Part shown: in pieces, positions 16,271 to 25,506 of the stretch
Layout of the letters: each line of letters opens with the position of its first letter
How positions within the stretch are numbered: the stretch's first letter is position 1
NCBI GenBank assembly: GCA_017650905.1
Contig: JAGCDZ010000046.1
Location: 20,505 to 84,504, forward strand
Reading direction: 5' to 3'
DNA: 64,000 bases
Origin: Prevotella sp.
GTDB lineage: Bacteria > Bacteroidota > Bacteroidia > Bacteroidales > Bacteroidaceae
The notes under the pieces: generated by a model
Told to the model about the DNA's origin: nothing
The model's input: only the letters and a program-made list of their open reading frames with translations
Database searches by the model: none
Program-made: the position numbers and the translations under genes

Positions 16271-17473
16271 ATGAAAAAGTTGTTTCTTTTTCTCGCTGCT
16301 ACCGTGCTTACAGCTTCGGTCTGTGCACAAGAGAAAGAAGTGTTAACTGCCCACAAAACCTTTGACAATTGGTATTTAGGCTTCAATGGTGGAGCAGCGA
16401 CACCCATGCATAAGTGGGGCGATAATGGTTTCATGAAAGGTATTGCACCCAGCGCAGGTATTCGCCTTGGCAAAAATCTGACCACCGTGTTTGGTGTGGC
16501 TGTCGATGCCAACGCTTATCTCGAGTCTGACGACAAATCGCTGATGAAAACCCGCACCTTTATTGATGCCATCAACGTAGACGGTGTGGGAACCTTTAAC
16601 CTGTCGAATTTCTTCGGAGGATATCTTGGCAAACCCCGTCGTGTGGAGCTTGTCGCCCTCGGTGGTTTCGGATGGACTCACCAGTTTGGCTCAATCTATC
16701 CCCGCGCCAATGGTATCAACTCCAAGGTGGCCCTTGACCTGACTTTCAACCTTGGTTCCAGTCGGGCTGTACAATTCTATTTGGAGCCTGCTTTTGTCTT
16801 CGGCATGTGGGACAATGGTCGCATGTTCAACGCGCTGAGCCGTCATTCGAAAAATTTCGGCTACGATTCTCGTAGCGGACTATTCCAGCTCAACCTGGGT
16901 CTGAACTTTAAGTTTGGTACCAGCAACGGCACCAAGAACTTTGCCTATGCCCGTCTGCGCGACCAGTCGGAGATTGACGACCTGAATGCTCGCATCAATG
17001 AACTGCGCGACGAGAACGACAACAAGGACCGCCGCATTGCCCGCGACATCCGCCGTATAGCAGAACTTGAGGATTCACTCGAGGCCGCAAAGAAAGTGAA
17101 ACCTACGGTGGTGAACAAGGTGACGAAGGTGGTGAATGTCAACAACAATGTGCTGCAGCCTACCGTCATATTTGGTCAGGGAAAGAGCTCCGTCGATGCT
17201 GCCCAGATGGCCAGCGTGGCGATGATTGCCAAATATATGAAGAATCATCCGGAGTCGAAGATTCTCATCAAAGGCTATGCTTCGCCCGAGGGTAATCCCG
17301 AGCTGAACCAGCGCTTGTCGGAGAATCGTGCCCAGTCTGTGAAGGATGCCCTTGTCAACCGTTATGGCATTGCTGCCAGCCGTCTGACCATCCAGGGAAT
17401 GGGTGCTACCGATGAACTCTTCGATGAAATTGATTTCAACCGCGTGGCTACCTTTACCGATACAACGAAATAA
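16271..17473 (+). CDS. OmpA-family outer-membrane protein
   Basis: The 400-residue product has a signal peptide (MKKLFLFLAATVLTASVCA), an N-terminal beta-barrel of about 200 residues, a charged coiled-coil linker (about 235-275) and a C-terminal OmpA peptidoglycan-binding domain (VIFGQGKSSVDAAQM, then LIKGYASPEGNPELNQRLSENRAQSV). It anchors the outer membrane to the cell wall. It begins 15 bp after the gamma subunit, so read-through from that operon is possible. Confidence 0.93.
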   Translation: MKKLFLFLAATVLTASVCAQEKEVLTAHKTFDNWYLGFNGGAATPMHKWGDNGFMKGIAPSAGIRLGKNLTTVFGVAVDANAYLESDDKSLMKTRTFIDAINVDGVGTFNLSNFFGGYLGKPRRVELVALGGFGWTHQFGSIYPRANGINSKVALDLTFNLGSSRAVQFYLEPAFVFGMWDNGRMFNALSRHSKNFGYDSRSGLFQLNLGLNFKFGTSNGTKNFAYARLRDQSEIDDLNARINELRDENDNKDRRIARDIRRIAELEDSLEAAKKVKPTVVNKVTKVVNVNNNVLQPTVIFGQGKSSVDAAQMASVAMIAKYMKNHPESKILIKGYASPEGNPELNQRLSENRAQSVKDALVNRYGIAASRLTIQGMGATDELFDEIDFNRVATFTDTTK

Positions 17474-17496
17474 GGTAAAAACAGAGTGATAAAACA

Positions 17497-17532
17497 AAAA
17501 TAATCCCCTGCTGATTGGCAGGGGATTATTTT
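17497..17532. terminator. Bidirectional terminator between the ompA-like gene and asnB
   Basis: A perfect 15-bp inverted repeat with central cccctgc/gcagggg and a 6-nt loop, with A/T ends on both sides, lies between the two convergent stops. Confidence 0.92.
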
Positions 17533-17533
17533 G

Positions 17534-19198
17534 TTAATAGGCTTGCTCGTGAACGCCCTTGACGGCACGGCCTGAGGGGTCATTCAGACCTTTGAAAGCA
17601 GCATCCCATTCGAGGGCAATGGCAGTGGAACAGGCAACGCTGGCCTCACTGGGAACACTCCGGGCAGCAGAGTCAGAGGGGAAGTGCTCAGCGAAGATGG
17701 AGCGATAATAGTATTCCTCCTTGTTCTTCGGCGGATTGATGGGGAAACGCTCGGAAGCATGGGCCATCTGTTCGTCGGTGACTGCCTCAGAGGTAATCTT
17801 TTTGAGCGTATCAATCCATGAGTAACCTACCCCATCGCTGAACTGCTCCTTCTGTCGCCAGGCCACTTCTGCAGGGAGCATATTGGAAAAGGCCTCACGT
17901 ACAATCTTCTTTTCCATCGTAGAGCCTGGACACATCTTCGCCTCAGGATTCGTACGCATGGCGACATCGAGGAACTCCTTGTCGAGGAAAGGTACGCGTC
18001 CCTCAACACCCCAAGCCGAAAGACTCTTGTTGGCACGGAGGCAGTCGTAGAGATAGAGCTTTCCGATCTTGCGCACAGTCTCTTCATGAAAGTCCTTTGC
18101 TGATGGGGCTTTATGGAAGTAGAGGTAGCCACCGAATATCTCGTCGGCACCCTCGCCACTGAGCACCATCTTGATACCCATCGACTTGATAACTCGGGCT
18201 AACAGATACATCGGCGTAGAGGCGCGGACGGTTGTGACATCATAGGTTTCGATGAAATAGATGACGTCGCGAATGGCATCAAGACCTTCCTGAATGGTAT
18301 AGTTGATTTCGTGGTGCACAGTGCCGATATGGTCGGCCACAAGTTTAGCCTTTGCCAAATCAGGGGCTCCCTTCAATCCTACGGCAAACGAGTGCAAACG
18401 GGGCCAGTAGGCTTTCGTCTTTGAATCGTCCTCGATACGCATCTCAGAGTATTTCTCGGCAATAGCAGATATCACGGAAGAGTCGAGACCGCCGCTGAGC
18501 AACACACCATAGGGCACGTCACTCATCAGCTGACGCTTCACAGCATCTTCGAGCGCATCATGGATGGCTTCAACGCTGGCAGGATTATCCTTCACGGCAT
18601 CATAATGCATCCAATCGCGACGATAATACCACTTCAAACCCGGGTCAACACTCCAGTAGTAATGTCCAGGCAGGAACGGCTCGTAGCGTTCACACTGTCC
18701 TTCGAGGGCTTTCAGTTCAGAGGCCACATACACTGTGCCATCACTATCGTAGCCGATGTAGAGGGGTATTACACCAATGGGGTCGCGGGCAATCAGAAAC
18801 TCATTACGTTCCTCATCGTAAAGAACAAAGGCAAAGATGCCGCTCAGATCTTCGAGGAAGTTAATACCTTTTTCGCGATAAAGGGCGAGAATCACCTCAC
18901 AGTCTGAGCCTGTCTGAAACTCGTACTGCCCAGCAAAGCGACGACGAATCTCCTGATGGTTGTAGATCTCGCCATTTACTGCCAGCACATGTTTCTTGTC
19001 AGGCGAGAACAACGGCTGTCCACCACTCTCAGGATCTACGATGCTCAGACGCTCGTGGGCAAGAATGGCCGAGCCGCCACAGTATATTCCACTCCAGTCA
19101 GGTCCGCGATGACGGATTTTCTGACTCATCTTCAATGCCTTCTCGCGGAGCTCATGTGTCTGCTCCTTAACATTCAATATTGCTACGATTCCACACAT
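17534..19198 (-). CDS. asnB: Glutamine-hydrolysing asparagine synthase AsnB
   Basis: Starting at ATG 19198 the 554-residue protein begins MCGIVAIL, which exposes the N-terminal nucleophilic Cys of class II glutaminases; a longer frame would bury it. The glutaminase domain (RHRGPDWSG, NGEIYNHQEIR) is followed by the ATP-pyrophosphatase synthetase domain (PYGVLLSGGLDSSVISAIA; SGEGADEIFGGY). It makes asparagine from aspartate, ATP and glutamine. It is the last gene of the amt-pyrG-purF-carAB-asnB unit, 13 bp after carAB. Confidence 0.95.
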   Translation of the reverse strand: MCGIVAILNVKEQTHELREKALKMSQKIRHRGPDWSGIYCGGSAILAHERLSIVDPESGGQPLFSPDKKHVLAVNGEIYNHQEIRRRFAGQYEFQTGSDCEVILALYREKGINFLEDLSGIFAFVLYDEERNEFLIARDPIGVIPLYIGYDSDGTVYVASELKALEGQCERYEPFLPGHYYWSVDPGLKWYYRRDWMHYDAVKDNPASVEAIHDALEDAVKRQLMSDVPYGVLLSGGLDSSVISAIAEKYSEMRIEDDSKTKAYWPRLHSFAVGLKGAPDLAKAKLVADHIGTVHHEINYTIQEGLDAIRDVIYFIETYDVTTVRASTPMYLLARVIKSMGIKMVLSGEGADEIFGGYLYFHKAPSAKDFHEETVRKIGKLYLYDCLRANKSLSAWGVEGRVPFLDKEFLDVAMRTNPEAKMCPGSTMEKKIVREAFSNMLPAEVAWRQKEQFSDGVGYSWIDTLKKITSEAVTDEQMAHASERFPINPPKNKEEYYYRSIFAEHFPSDSAARSVPSEASVACSTAIALEWDAAFKGLNDPSGRAVKGVHEQAY

Positions 19199-19211
19199 AT
19201 TCTTTAATTTT

Positions 19212-22079
19212 TTAAAGGTACGACAAATATAGATAATTGGTTTGGGCGGGATATTCCGCTGCGAGGGTATCAATCTGGTTGACGGTGGGCACAACATCGA
19301 ATTCCTTTCGCCACGAGCGCACCATCAGTCCTGCATCTGTCATGCTCATAAGCGACTCAAGTCCTAATGCACGGGCTATCTGGAAATCAGAGAAACCATA
19401 AACCTTCGCCTCGCGCAACATCGATACAAACTCAGGGGCTTCCAGATATTCCAGCAACTCCGTATTGTCCATAAATTCGATGAACTCTGAAATCTGTGCA
19501 AACTGCTTAAGCCGCTGGTCGATATCGACGATATGCTTCAGTTTCTGCAGGAACCAGCAGTCAATCATCGTGAGTTGATGAATCTGCTCAACGGAATAGC
19601 CAACCTTCATCGCCTTCGAAACCACAAAGATACGCATGTCTGTTGGTTCATGGAGCGACGTTGCGATATCCGCAATCTTGATTTCGTGGTTCTCCACAAA
19701 ACCATGCATGCCCTGGCCAATCATTCGGAGACCTTTCTGCAGAGACTCCTCAAATGTGCGTCCGATAGCCATCACCTCACCCACGCTCTTCATCGACGAG
19801 CCGAGTTGTCGCTTCACACCGTGGAACTTGGTCAGATCCCAACGGGGTATCTTTACTACAGCATAATCGAGAGCTGGCTCGAAGAACGCACTTGTAGTCT
19901 TTGTCACAGAGTTCTTCAGTTCGAAGAGGCCATAGCCTAATCCCAGTTTGGCAGCTACAAATGCCAAAGGATAGCCTGTTGCTTTCGATGCCAAGGCTGA
20001 TGAACGCGACAGACGGGCATTTACCTCGATGACGCGATAGTCCTCACTCTGTGGGTCGAGGGCATATTGCACATTACACTCACCCACGATACCAATGTGA
20101 CGGATAATCTTGATGGCCAGGGCGCGTAACTTATGATACTCGCTGTTCGAAAGCGTCTGGCTGGGAGCCACCACAATCGACTCACCAGTATGAATGCCCA
20201 ACGGATCAAGATTCTCCATATTGCAGACGGTGATACAGTTATCATAGCGGTCACGTACCACCTCGTATTCTATCTCCTTCCAGCCTTTGAGGCTTTTCTC
20301 TACCAATACCTGCGGAGAGAACGAGAAGGCCTCTTCTGCCTGTGCCAACAGTTCTTCTTCGTTATCGCAGAAGCCGGAACCCAAGCCACCGAGGGCATAG
20401 GCTGCACGCAGGATCACAGGGAAACCAAGTTCATGGGCAGCTTGCTGGACTTCCTCTATACTCTCACAAGCATGACTCTTGATGGTTTTCACACCAATCT
20501 CGTCGAGTCGCTTTACAAACAAGTCGCGGTCTTCCGTGTCGATAATGGCCTGCACAGGAGTACCCAACACTTCGACGCCATATTTCTCCAGTACCCCCTT
20601 CTCATAGAGTTCAACACCACAGTTCAGCGCCGTCTGACCTCCAAAACTCAAGAGAATACCATCAGGACGCTCCTTCTCGATGATGCGCTCAACGAAGTCT
20701 GCCTGCACGGGTTGGAAATACACTGTGTCGGCCACACCCTTTGAAGTTTGCACCGTAGCGATGTTGGGGTTGATGAGCACGGAGTGGATACCCTCTTCCT
20801 TCAGGGCTTTCAGGGCCTGAGCTCCGCTATAGTCAAACTCACCCGCCTGACCAATCTTCAGAGCGCCACTGCCAAGAAGGAGGACCTTCTTCATTGAGGT
20901 GAGAGATGAGGGATGAGCGGTGAGAGAATTGTCCTGAGACTGAAGGTAATCTCTCGCCTCCAGTTTCTTATCATTTGCCTCTAAAAGAGAGACAAATTCA
21001 TCAAACAGAAACTCTGTGTCCACTGGTCCTGAGCAGGCCTCGGGATGGAACTGTGCAGACATCCAAGGCTTCGTCTTGTGGCGGATGCCTTCGTTAGAGT
21101 TATCGTTCATGTTTACGAACAGCGGTTCCCAGTCCTCAGGTAGCGTCGAATCGTCTACAGCATAGCCGTGATTCTGCGACGTGATGAAGCACTGTGTGGT
21201 ACCCATCCGCTGTACTGGTTGGTTGTGCGAGCGATGACCGTATTTCAGCTTATAGGTCTTGGCTCCTGCCGCCTTTGCCAACAACTGATTGCCAAGGCAG
21301 ATGCCCATACACGGCCGCACATTCTCATTATTGAGGAACGTGCGGATATGGCCCACCGTCTTCTCACAACGATCTGGGTCGCCTGGGCCATTAGCCAAGA
21401 ACAATCCATCGAAGTCAAGTTGATTAAAATCATAGTCCCAAGGCACACGCACCACCTCAATGCCACGTCTGATCAAACAACGGATAATGTTCGCCTTCAC
21501 GCCACAATCAACAAGAACAACTTTCTTTAGAGGTGAGAGATTAGTTTCAGGGCGATAGGTTATCACCTCCTTGCAACTCACTTGCTCTACCCAGTTTACA
21601 CTACCATAGTCCTCAGTATCCTTCTCACCTTTTACCTCAGACCTCTCATCTCCTAATTCTATCCGTCCCATCATCACGCCATGCTCTCGAAGCACCTTCG
21701 TCAATCGTCTGGTATCGATGCCTGTGATGGCAGGTATTTTCTCCCGCTTCAGCCAAGCGGCTAATGATTCTTTCGCATTCCAATGTGAATAAGTTTCGCT
21801 ATAGTCGGCTACTACCAGTGCCTTGGCGTGAATTTTCTCACTCTCCATAAACAGGGGCAGACCATTGCTGTCCAAGCCCGTATCAGGCACACCATAGTTG
21901 CCTATCAGCGGATAGGTCGTCACCAGTATCTGACCCGCATAACTGGGGTCCGTCAGACTCTCTGGATAGCCCGTCATTGCGGTGTTGAACACCACCTCGC
22001 CTGTTGTACCAGCGACATAGCCAAACGAGTGGCCAACGAACTCTGTTCCATCTTCGAGTATCAGTTTTGCTTCTATCAT
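19212..22079 (-). CDS. carA: Carbamoyl-phosphate synthase: CarA fused to the N-terminal half of CarB
   Basis: One 955-residue frame. Residues 1-370 are the CarA glutaminase (nucleophile C261 in GICLGNQL, H345 and E347 in QFHPE). From M396 (ATG 20894) comes CarB: MKKVLLLGSGALKIGQAGEFDYSG, ATP-grasp segments (ILRAAYALGGLGSG, YRVIEVNARLSRSSALASKATG) and the oligomerisation domain (VEQIHQLTMIDCWFLQ). It stops at TNYLYLSYL, where full CarB continues into its second synthetase half of about 500 residues; asnB begins 13 bp later. The A-B linker (about 371-395) is a decayed heptamer tract. CarB might also start separately at 20894. It overlaps purF by ATGA. Confidence 0.87.
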   Translation of the reverse strand: MIEAKLILEDGTEFVGHSFGYVAGTTGEVVFNTAMTGYPESLTDPSYAGQILVTTYPLIGNYGVPDTGLDSNGLPLFMESEKIHAKALVVADYSETYSHWNAKESLAAWLKREKIPAITGIDTRRLTKVLREHGVMMGRIELGDERSEVKGEKDTEDYGSVNWVEQVSCKEVITYRPETNLSPLKKVVLVDCGVKANIIRCLIRRGIEVVRVPWDYDFNQLDFDGLFLANGPGDPDRCEKTVGHIRTFLNNENVRPCMGICLGNQLLAKAAGAKTYKLKYGHRSHNQPVQRMGTTQCFITSQNHGYAVDDSTLPEDWEPLFVNMNDNSNEGIRHKTKPWMSAQFHPEACSGPVDTEFLFDEFVSLLEANDKKLEARDYLQSQDNSLTAHPSSLTSMKKVLLLGSGALKIGQAGEFDYSGAQALKALKEEGIHSVLINPNIATVQTSKGVADTVYFQPVQADFVERIIEKERPDGILLSFGGQTALNCGVELYEKGVLEKYGVEVLGTPVQAIIDTEDRDLFVKRLDEIGVKTIKSHACESIEEVQQAAHELGFPVILRAAYALGGLGSGFCDNEEELLAQAEEAFSFSPQVLVEKSLKGWKEIEYEVVRDRYDNCITVCNMENLDPLGIHTGESIVVAPSQTLSNSEYHKLRALAIKIIRHIGIVGECNVQYALDPQSEDYRVIEVNARLSRSSALASKATGYPLAFVAAKLGLGYGLFELKNSVTKTTSAFFEPALDYAVVKIPRWDLTKFHGVKRQLGSSMKSVGEVMAIGRTFEESLQKGLRMIGQGMHGFVENHEIKIADIATSLHEPTDMRIFVVSKAMKVGYSVEQIHQLTMIDCWFLQKLKHIVDIDQRLKQFAQISEFIEFMDNTELLEYLEAPEFVSMLREAKVYGFSDFQIARALGLESLMSMTDAGLMVRSWRKEFDVVPTVNQIDTLAAEYPAQTNYLYLSYL
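20896..20951. repeat. Degenerate period-7 tract at the carA-carB junction
   Basis: Eight heptamers (gaggtga, gagatga, gggatga, gcggtga and decayed units) cover the linker of the fused frame and end next to the internal ATG 20894. The unit is the one found inside gltB and between folD and ffh. Confidence 0.8.
21617..21656. repeat. Period-7 tract inside carA
   Basis: Five heptamers (tctcacc, ttttacc, tcagacc, tctcatc, tcctaat on the plus strand) encode a hydrophilic insert near residues 143-155 of the CarA part. A shorter related word (agaggtgagaga, near 21529) encodes NLSPL further along. Confidence 0.7.
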
Positions 22080-23815
22080 AATTGTAATTTCAATACTTTC
22101 TCAACATAATTCACAAATGCCTGGTTTACCATACGAATGCCGCCTGGTGTGGGGTAATGGCCCGTGAAATACCAGTCGCCAGGATGGTTAGGACAAGCAT
22201 GATGCAGGCCCTCAATGCTCTGGAAGACCAGTTCGACAGGAGCCTGCATTCCTTCAGGACGAAGCATCTCAACTATCTTATGGTTGATCTCCTCGACACT
22301 GAATGGTGCATAAATTGCACGAACATAATTTGCCAATAAAGGCTCACTTTTGCAGGCGCGATAGGTTTCGGCAATAAGTCCCTGCATACCCCGTTCCTTA
22401 ATCAGTGCGATAGCGGCACGGAAGGCACAAAGTTCTTCCAGTCGTGACATATCGATACCATAATAGTCCGGATAACGGATCTGAGGCGAACTCGACACCA
22501 TCACGATTTTCCTGGGGTGCAGACGGTCGAGAATCTTGAAGATGCTCTCCTTCAACGTTGTACCTCTTACAATGGAATCGTCGATAATGACCAGATTATC
22601 CTCGTAGGGCGTTAGCGAGCCATAAGTGATATCATACACGTGAGCGGCTAAGTCATTACGTTCCGTGCCTTCTGTAATAAAGGTGCGCAGCTTGATATCC
22701 TTCCACACCACCTTCTCTATCCGTACATCGTGATCAAGCTTGCGGATGCCATCCGTCATACCGTAGAAGGCAACTTCGGCGGTGTTGGGGATATACGAAA
22801 AGACTGTATGCGGTACATCACCTTCGATGGCCTGCATGATGGTTGGCGTGAGTTGCTCACCCAGCTTTTTACGTTCATTATAAATATCTCTGTCAGAGCC
22901 TCTACTGAAATAGATTCGTTCGAAACTACATGCAGATGGCTTCTGCGCTGCCAGTATCTGCTTCAAATGGCTTTTTCCACTCTTGCAAACAATCAGCGAC
23001 TGCCCAGGTTGTAATTCTTGAATATCCTCAGCCTTCAAATCGAAGGTAGTCTGTATCACAGGGCGCTCCGAGGCCAGCACCACCACCTCATTATCTTGAT
23101 ACCAGAATGCAGGACGGATGCCCCAAGGGTCGCGTACTGCAAACATCTCACCAGAGCCCGTCAGTCCACACATTACGTAGCCACCATCGAAATGTGGCAT
23201 AGTGGTCTTCAATACATTTGCCACCTCCACATGATTATCAATATATTGGGTAATATCCGTGCCTTCCAAACCTTGACCGCGCGCCTCAGTAAACAGCCGT
23301 TCCACCTCGCGATCCAGGCGATGCCCCATCAGTTCCAATGTAATGTAGGAGTCACCATAGATACGCGGCGACTGTCCCTGTTCCGTGAGAAAACGAAAAA
23401 CCTCGTCGATGTTGGTCATGTTGAAGTTGCCACACAGACAGAGGTTCTTGGCACGCCAGTTATTACGACGCAGGAAAGGATGCACATATTGCAACCCGCT
23501 CTTGCCAGTCGTTGAATAGCGCAGATGCCCCATATAAAGTTGACCTTCAAACGACTTGTCAACATGTTTGAACACCTCCGTTATCGCATCCTTACCCTCT
23601 GCTCGTTCACGAAACATATATTCTTCGCCTGCAGGGGCATCGAGATTGACGCAAGCCACACCAGCACCCTCCTGACCACGGTTGTGCTGTTTCTCCATCA
23701 TCAGGTAGAGTTTGTTCAGCCCATAGCGCCACGTGCCGTACTTCCGCTCATAATAACTCAGCGGCTTCAGCAGACGAATCATCGTCACACCACATTCATG
23801 CTTTAGCTGTTCCAT
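22076..23815 (-). CDS. purF: Amidophosphoribosyltransferase-like protein with intact glutaminase Cys
   Basis: The 579-residue protein starts MEQLKHECGVTMI, so a 7-residue propeptide would be removed to free the nucleophilic Cys. The glutaminase part has KQHNRGQEGAGVAC and GNFNMTN. The phosphoribosyltransferase part has the PRPP loop VIIDDSIVRGTTLKES. It departs from canonical PurF: the VPDSG motif is replaced by SYIPNTAEVAFYGM and the terminal iron-sulphur CxxC is absent. It is expected to make phosphoribosylamine for purine synthesis. It lies among other glutamine amidotransferases and overlaps carAB by 4 bp. Confidence 0.82.
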   Translation of the reverse strand: MEQLKHECGVTMIRLLKPLSYYERKYGTWRYGLNKLYLMMEKQHNRGQEGAGVACVNLDAPAGEEYMFRERAEGKDAITEVFKHVDKSFEGQLYMGHLRYSTTGKSGLQYVHPFLRRNNWRAKNLCLCGNFNMTNIDEVFRFLTEQGQSPRIYGDSYITLELMGHRLDREVERLFTEARGQGLEGTDITQYIDNHVEVANVLKTTMPHFDGGYVMCGLTGSGEMFAVRDPWGIRPAFWYQDNEVVVLASERPVIQTTFDLKAEDIQELQPGQSLIVCKSGKSHLKQILAAQKPSACSFERIYFSRGSDRDIYNERKKLGEQLTPTIMQAIEGDVPHTVFSYIPNTAEVAFYGMTDGIRKLDHDVRIEKVVWKDIKLRTFITEGTERNDLAAHVYDITYGSLTPYEDNLVIIDDSIVRGTTLKESIFKILDRLHPRKIVMVSSSPQIRYPDYYGIDMSRLEELCAFRAAIALIKERGMQGLIAETYRACKSEPLLANYVRAIYAPFSVEEINHKIVEMLRPEGMQAPVELVFQSIEGLHHACPNHPGDWYFTGHYPTPGGIRMVNQAFVNYVEKVLKLQL

Positions 23816-23838
23816 TTTCTGCTCTCAGATTACTCAGA
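23816..23838. repeat. Period-9 TCAGATTAC tract in the pyrG-purF spacer
   Basis: Three nonamers (tcagattac, tcagattat, tcagatac) make up the 23-bp spacer between pyrG and purF. Confidence 0.65.
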
Positions 23839-25473
23839 TTATTCAGATACGCAAGCCTTAATGAAACTCATAAAGAGGGGGTGCGGATGAAGAACTGTCG
23901 AGGAGTATTCAGGATGGAACTGCGTGCCGATATACCATTTCTTTTCAGGGATTTCGACAATCTCCACGAGGTTCGAAGCGGGGTTAATACCCACACACTT
24001 CATACCTGCAGCCTCGTACTCATCCTTATAGGCATTGTTGAACTCGTAGCGATGGCGATGACGCTCTTTAATCAGCGTATCCTTGCCATAAGCCATGTAG
24101 GTGCGACTTCCTTCTGACAATAAGCACTCATAAGCGCCCAGTCGCATCGTACCGCCCATCTGTGTGATATTCTTCTGTTCTTCCATAATGTCGATGACAT
24201 TGTGAGGCGTTTTATCATCCATCTCTGCACTATTGGCATCCTTATAGCCCAACACATTTCGTGCAAATTCAATCACCATCATCTGCATACCTAGGCAAAT
24301 GCCGAAAGTGGGAATGTCGTGGGTGCGTCCATACTCTGCAGCAATAATCTTTCCCTCAATGCCACGCTGGCCGAAACCAGGACAAACAACGAGACCCGCC
24401 ATGCCATCAAGTTTCTCAGCCACATTCTGAGCCGTAATCTCCTCGCTATTTACGAAATGGATTTTTGTCTTTACATCATTGTAGATACCAGCCAGATTAA
24501 GACTCTCGCGGATGCTCTTATAGGCATCCTGCAAATCGTATTTACCTACCAATGCCACGTGTACTTCTTTATTGGCACTCCGTTGTTTATCAAGGAAATC
24601 ATGCCACGGTTTCATAGCTGGCGTTTCTCCAACAGGAATGCCTATCTTGCGCAAAATGGCAGCATCGAGTCCTTGTCGCTGCATACTCACAGGTACCTCA
24701 TAGATGCTTGGCATATCTTCGCTCTGCACCACACACTCGAGATCGACATTACAGAACGACGCCACCTTCATACGCAGGGCGTTGTCGAGGTGGCGTTCTG
24801 TTCTCAGTACGAGGATATCGGGCTGGATACCCATCCCTTGCAGTTCCTTCACTGAGTGCTGTGTGGGTTTGGTCTTCAGTTCTTCAGCCGCTTTCAGATA
24901 GGGCACATACGTCAGATGTACACAAACGGCATCACGACCTAATTGCCAGCGCAACTGACGAATGGCCTCCATAAATGGTGCACTCTCGATATCACCGATG
25001 GTTCCTCCAACTTCTGTAATCACAAAATCCAATTCCTCACCCTTCATTCCCGATGTACTGTCGCCTCCCCCCAGCCTTTCATCTTCACGAAGCATCCGTC
25101 TTTTTATCTCGTCCGTAATATGCGGCACTACCTGAATCGTCTTACCCAGATAGTCGCCGTGACGTTCACGGTCGATGACAGTCTTGTAGATGCGACCCGT
25201 CGTAATCGAGTTGTTGCGTGTGGTATGGATACCCGTAAAACGCTCATAGTGTCCCAGATCGAGATCGGTCTCCATACCGTCCACTGTTACGTAGCATTCA
25301 CCATGCTCGTAGGGGTTCAGCGTCCCAGGGTCGATATTGATGTAAGGATCGAACTTCTGGATGGTAACCTTGTAGCCACGTGCCTGCAGCAATTTACCGA
25401 TACTGGCGGAGATGATTCCCTTGCCTAACGAGGAAACCACACCGCCTGTAACGAAGATGTATTTTGTATCCAT
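23839..25473 (-). CDS. pyrG: CTP synthase PyrG
   Basis: The 544-residue enzyme aminates UTP to CTP with glutamine. The synthetase half starts MDTKYIFVTGGVVSSLGKG with the UTP/ATP site FDPYINIDPGTLNPYEHGE. The class I glutaminase half has the nucleophile in FGICLGMQMM and the His/Glu in TQFHPEYSS. Length is standard. It lies 33 bp downstream of amt with no promoter visible between, so it belongs to the ammonium-linked transcript. Confidence 0.97.
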   Translation of the reverse strand: MDTKYIFVTGGVVSSLGKGIISASIGKLLQARGYKVTIQKFDPYINIDPGTLNPYEHGECYVTVDGMETDLDLGHYERFTGIHTTRNNSITTGRIYKTVIDRERHGDYLGKTIQVVPHITDEIKRRMLREDERLGGGDSTSGMKGEELDFVITEVGGTIGDIESAPFMEAIRQLRWQLGRDAVCVHLTYVPYLKAAEELKTKPTQHSVKELQGMGIQPDILVLRTERHLDNALRMKVASFCNVDLECVVQSEDMPSIYEVPVSMQRQGLDAAILRKIGIPVGETPAMKPWHDFLDKQRSANKEVHVALVGKYDLQDAYKSIRESLNLAGIYNDVKTKIHFVNSEEITAQNVAEKLDGMAGLVVCPGFGQRGIEGKIIAAEYGRTHDIPTFGICLGMQMMVIEFARNVLGYKDANSAEMDDKTPHNVIDIMEEQKNITQMGGTMRLGAYECLLSEGSRTYMAYGKDTLIKERHRHRYEFNNAYKDEYEAAGMKCVGINPASNLVEIVEIPEKKWYIGTQFHPEYSSTVLHPHPLFMSFIKACVSE

Positions 25474-25506
25474 TCTATGTTGTTTTGAAGTTTGCTTTTT
25501 TACTTT

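Noticed and set aside
19199-19211. A frameshift hiding the rest of carB
   Set aside because: Only 13 bp separate the carB stop from the well-supported asnB start, so the second half of CarB cannot lie here in another frame. A larger deletion or misassembly remains possible.
17534-19297. Longer N-terminus for AsnB (start at 19297)
   Set aside because: It would bury the catalytic N-terminal Cys and overlap the carAB gene.
20133-20744. 203-codon open frame on the plus strand inside carAB
   Set aside because: It is antisense to well-conserved CarB sequence, has no promoter or recognisable domain, and is explained by codon bias of the real gene.
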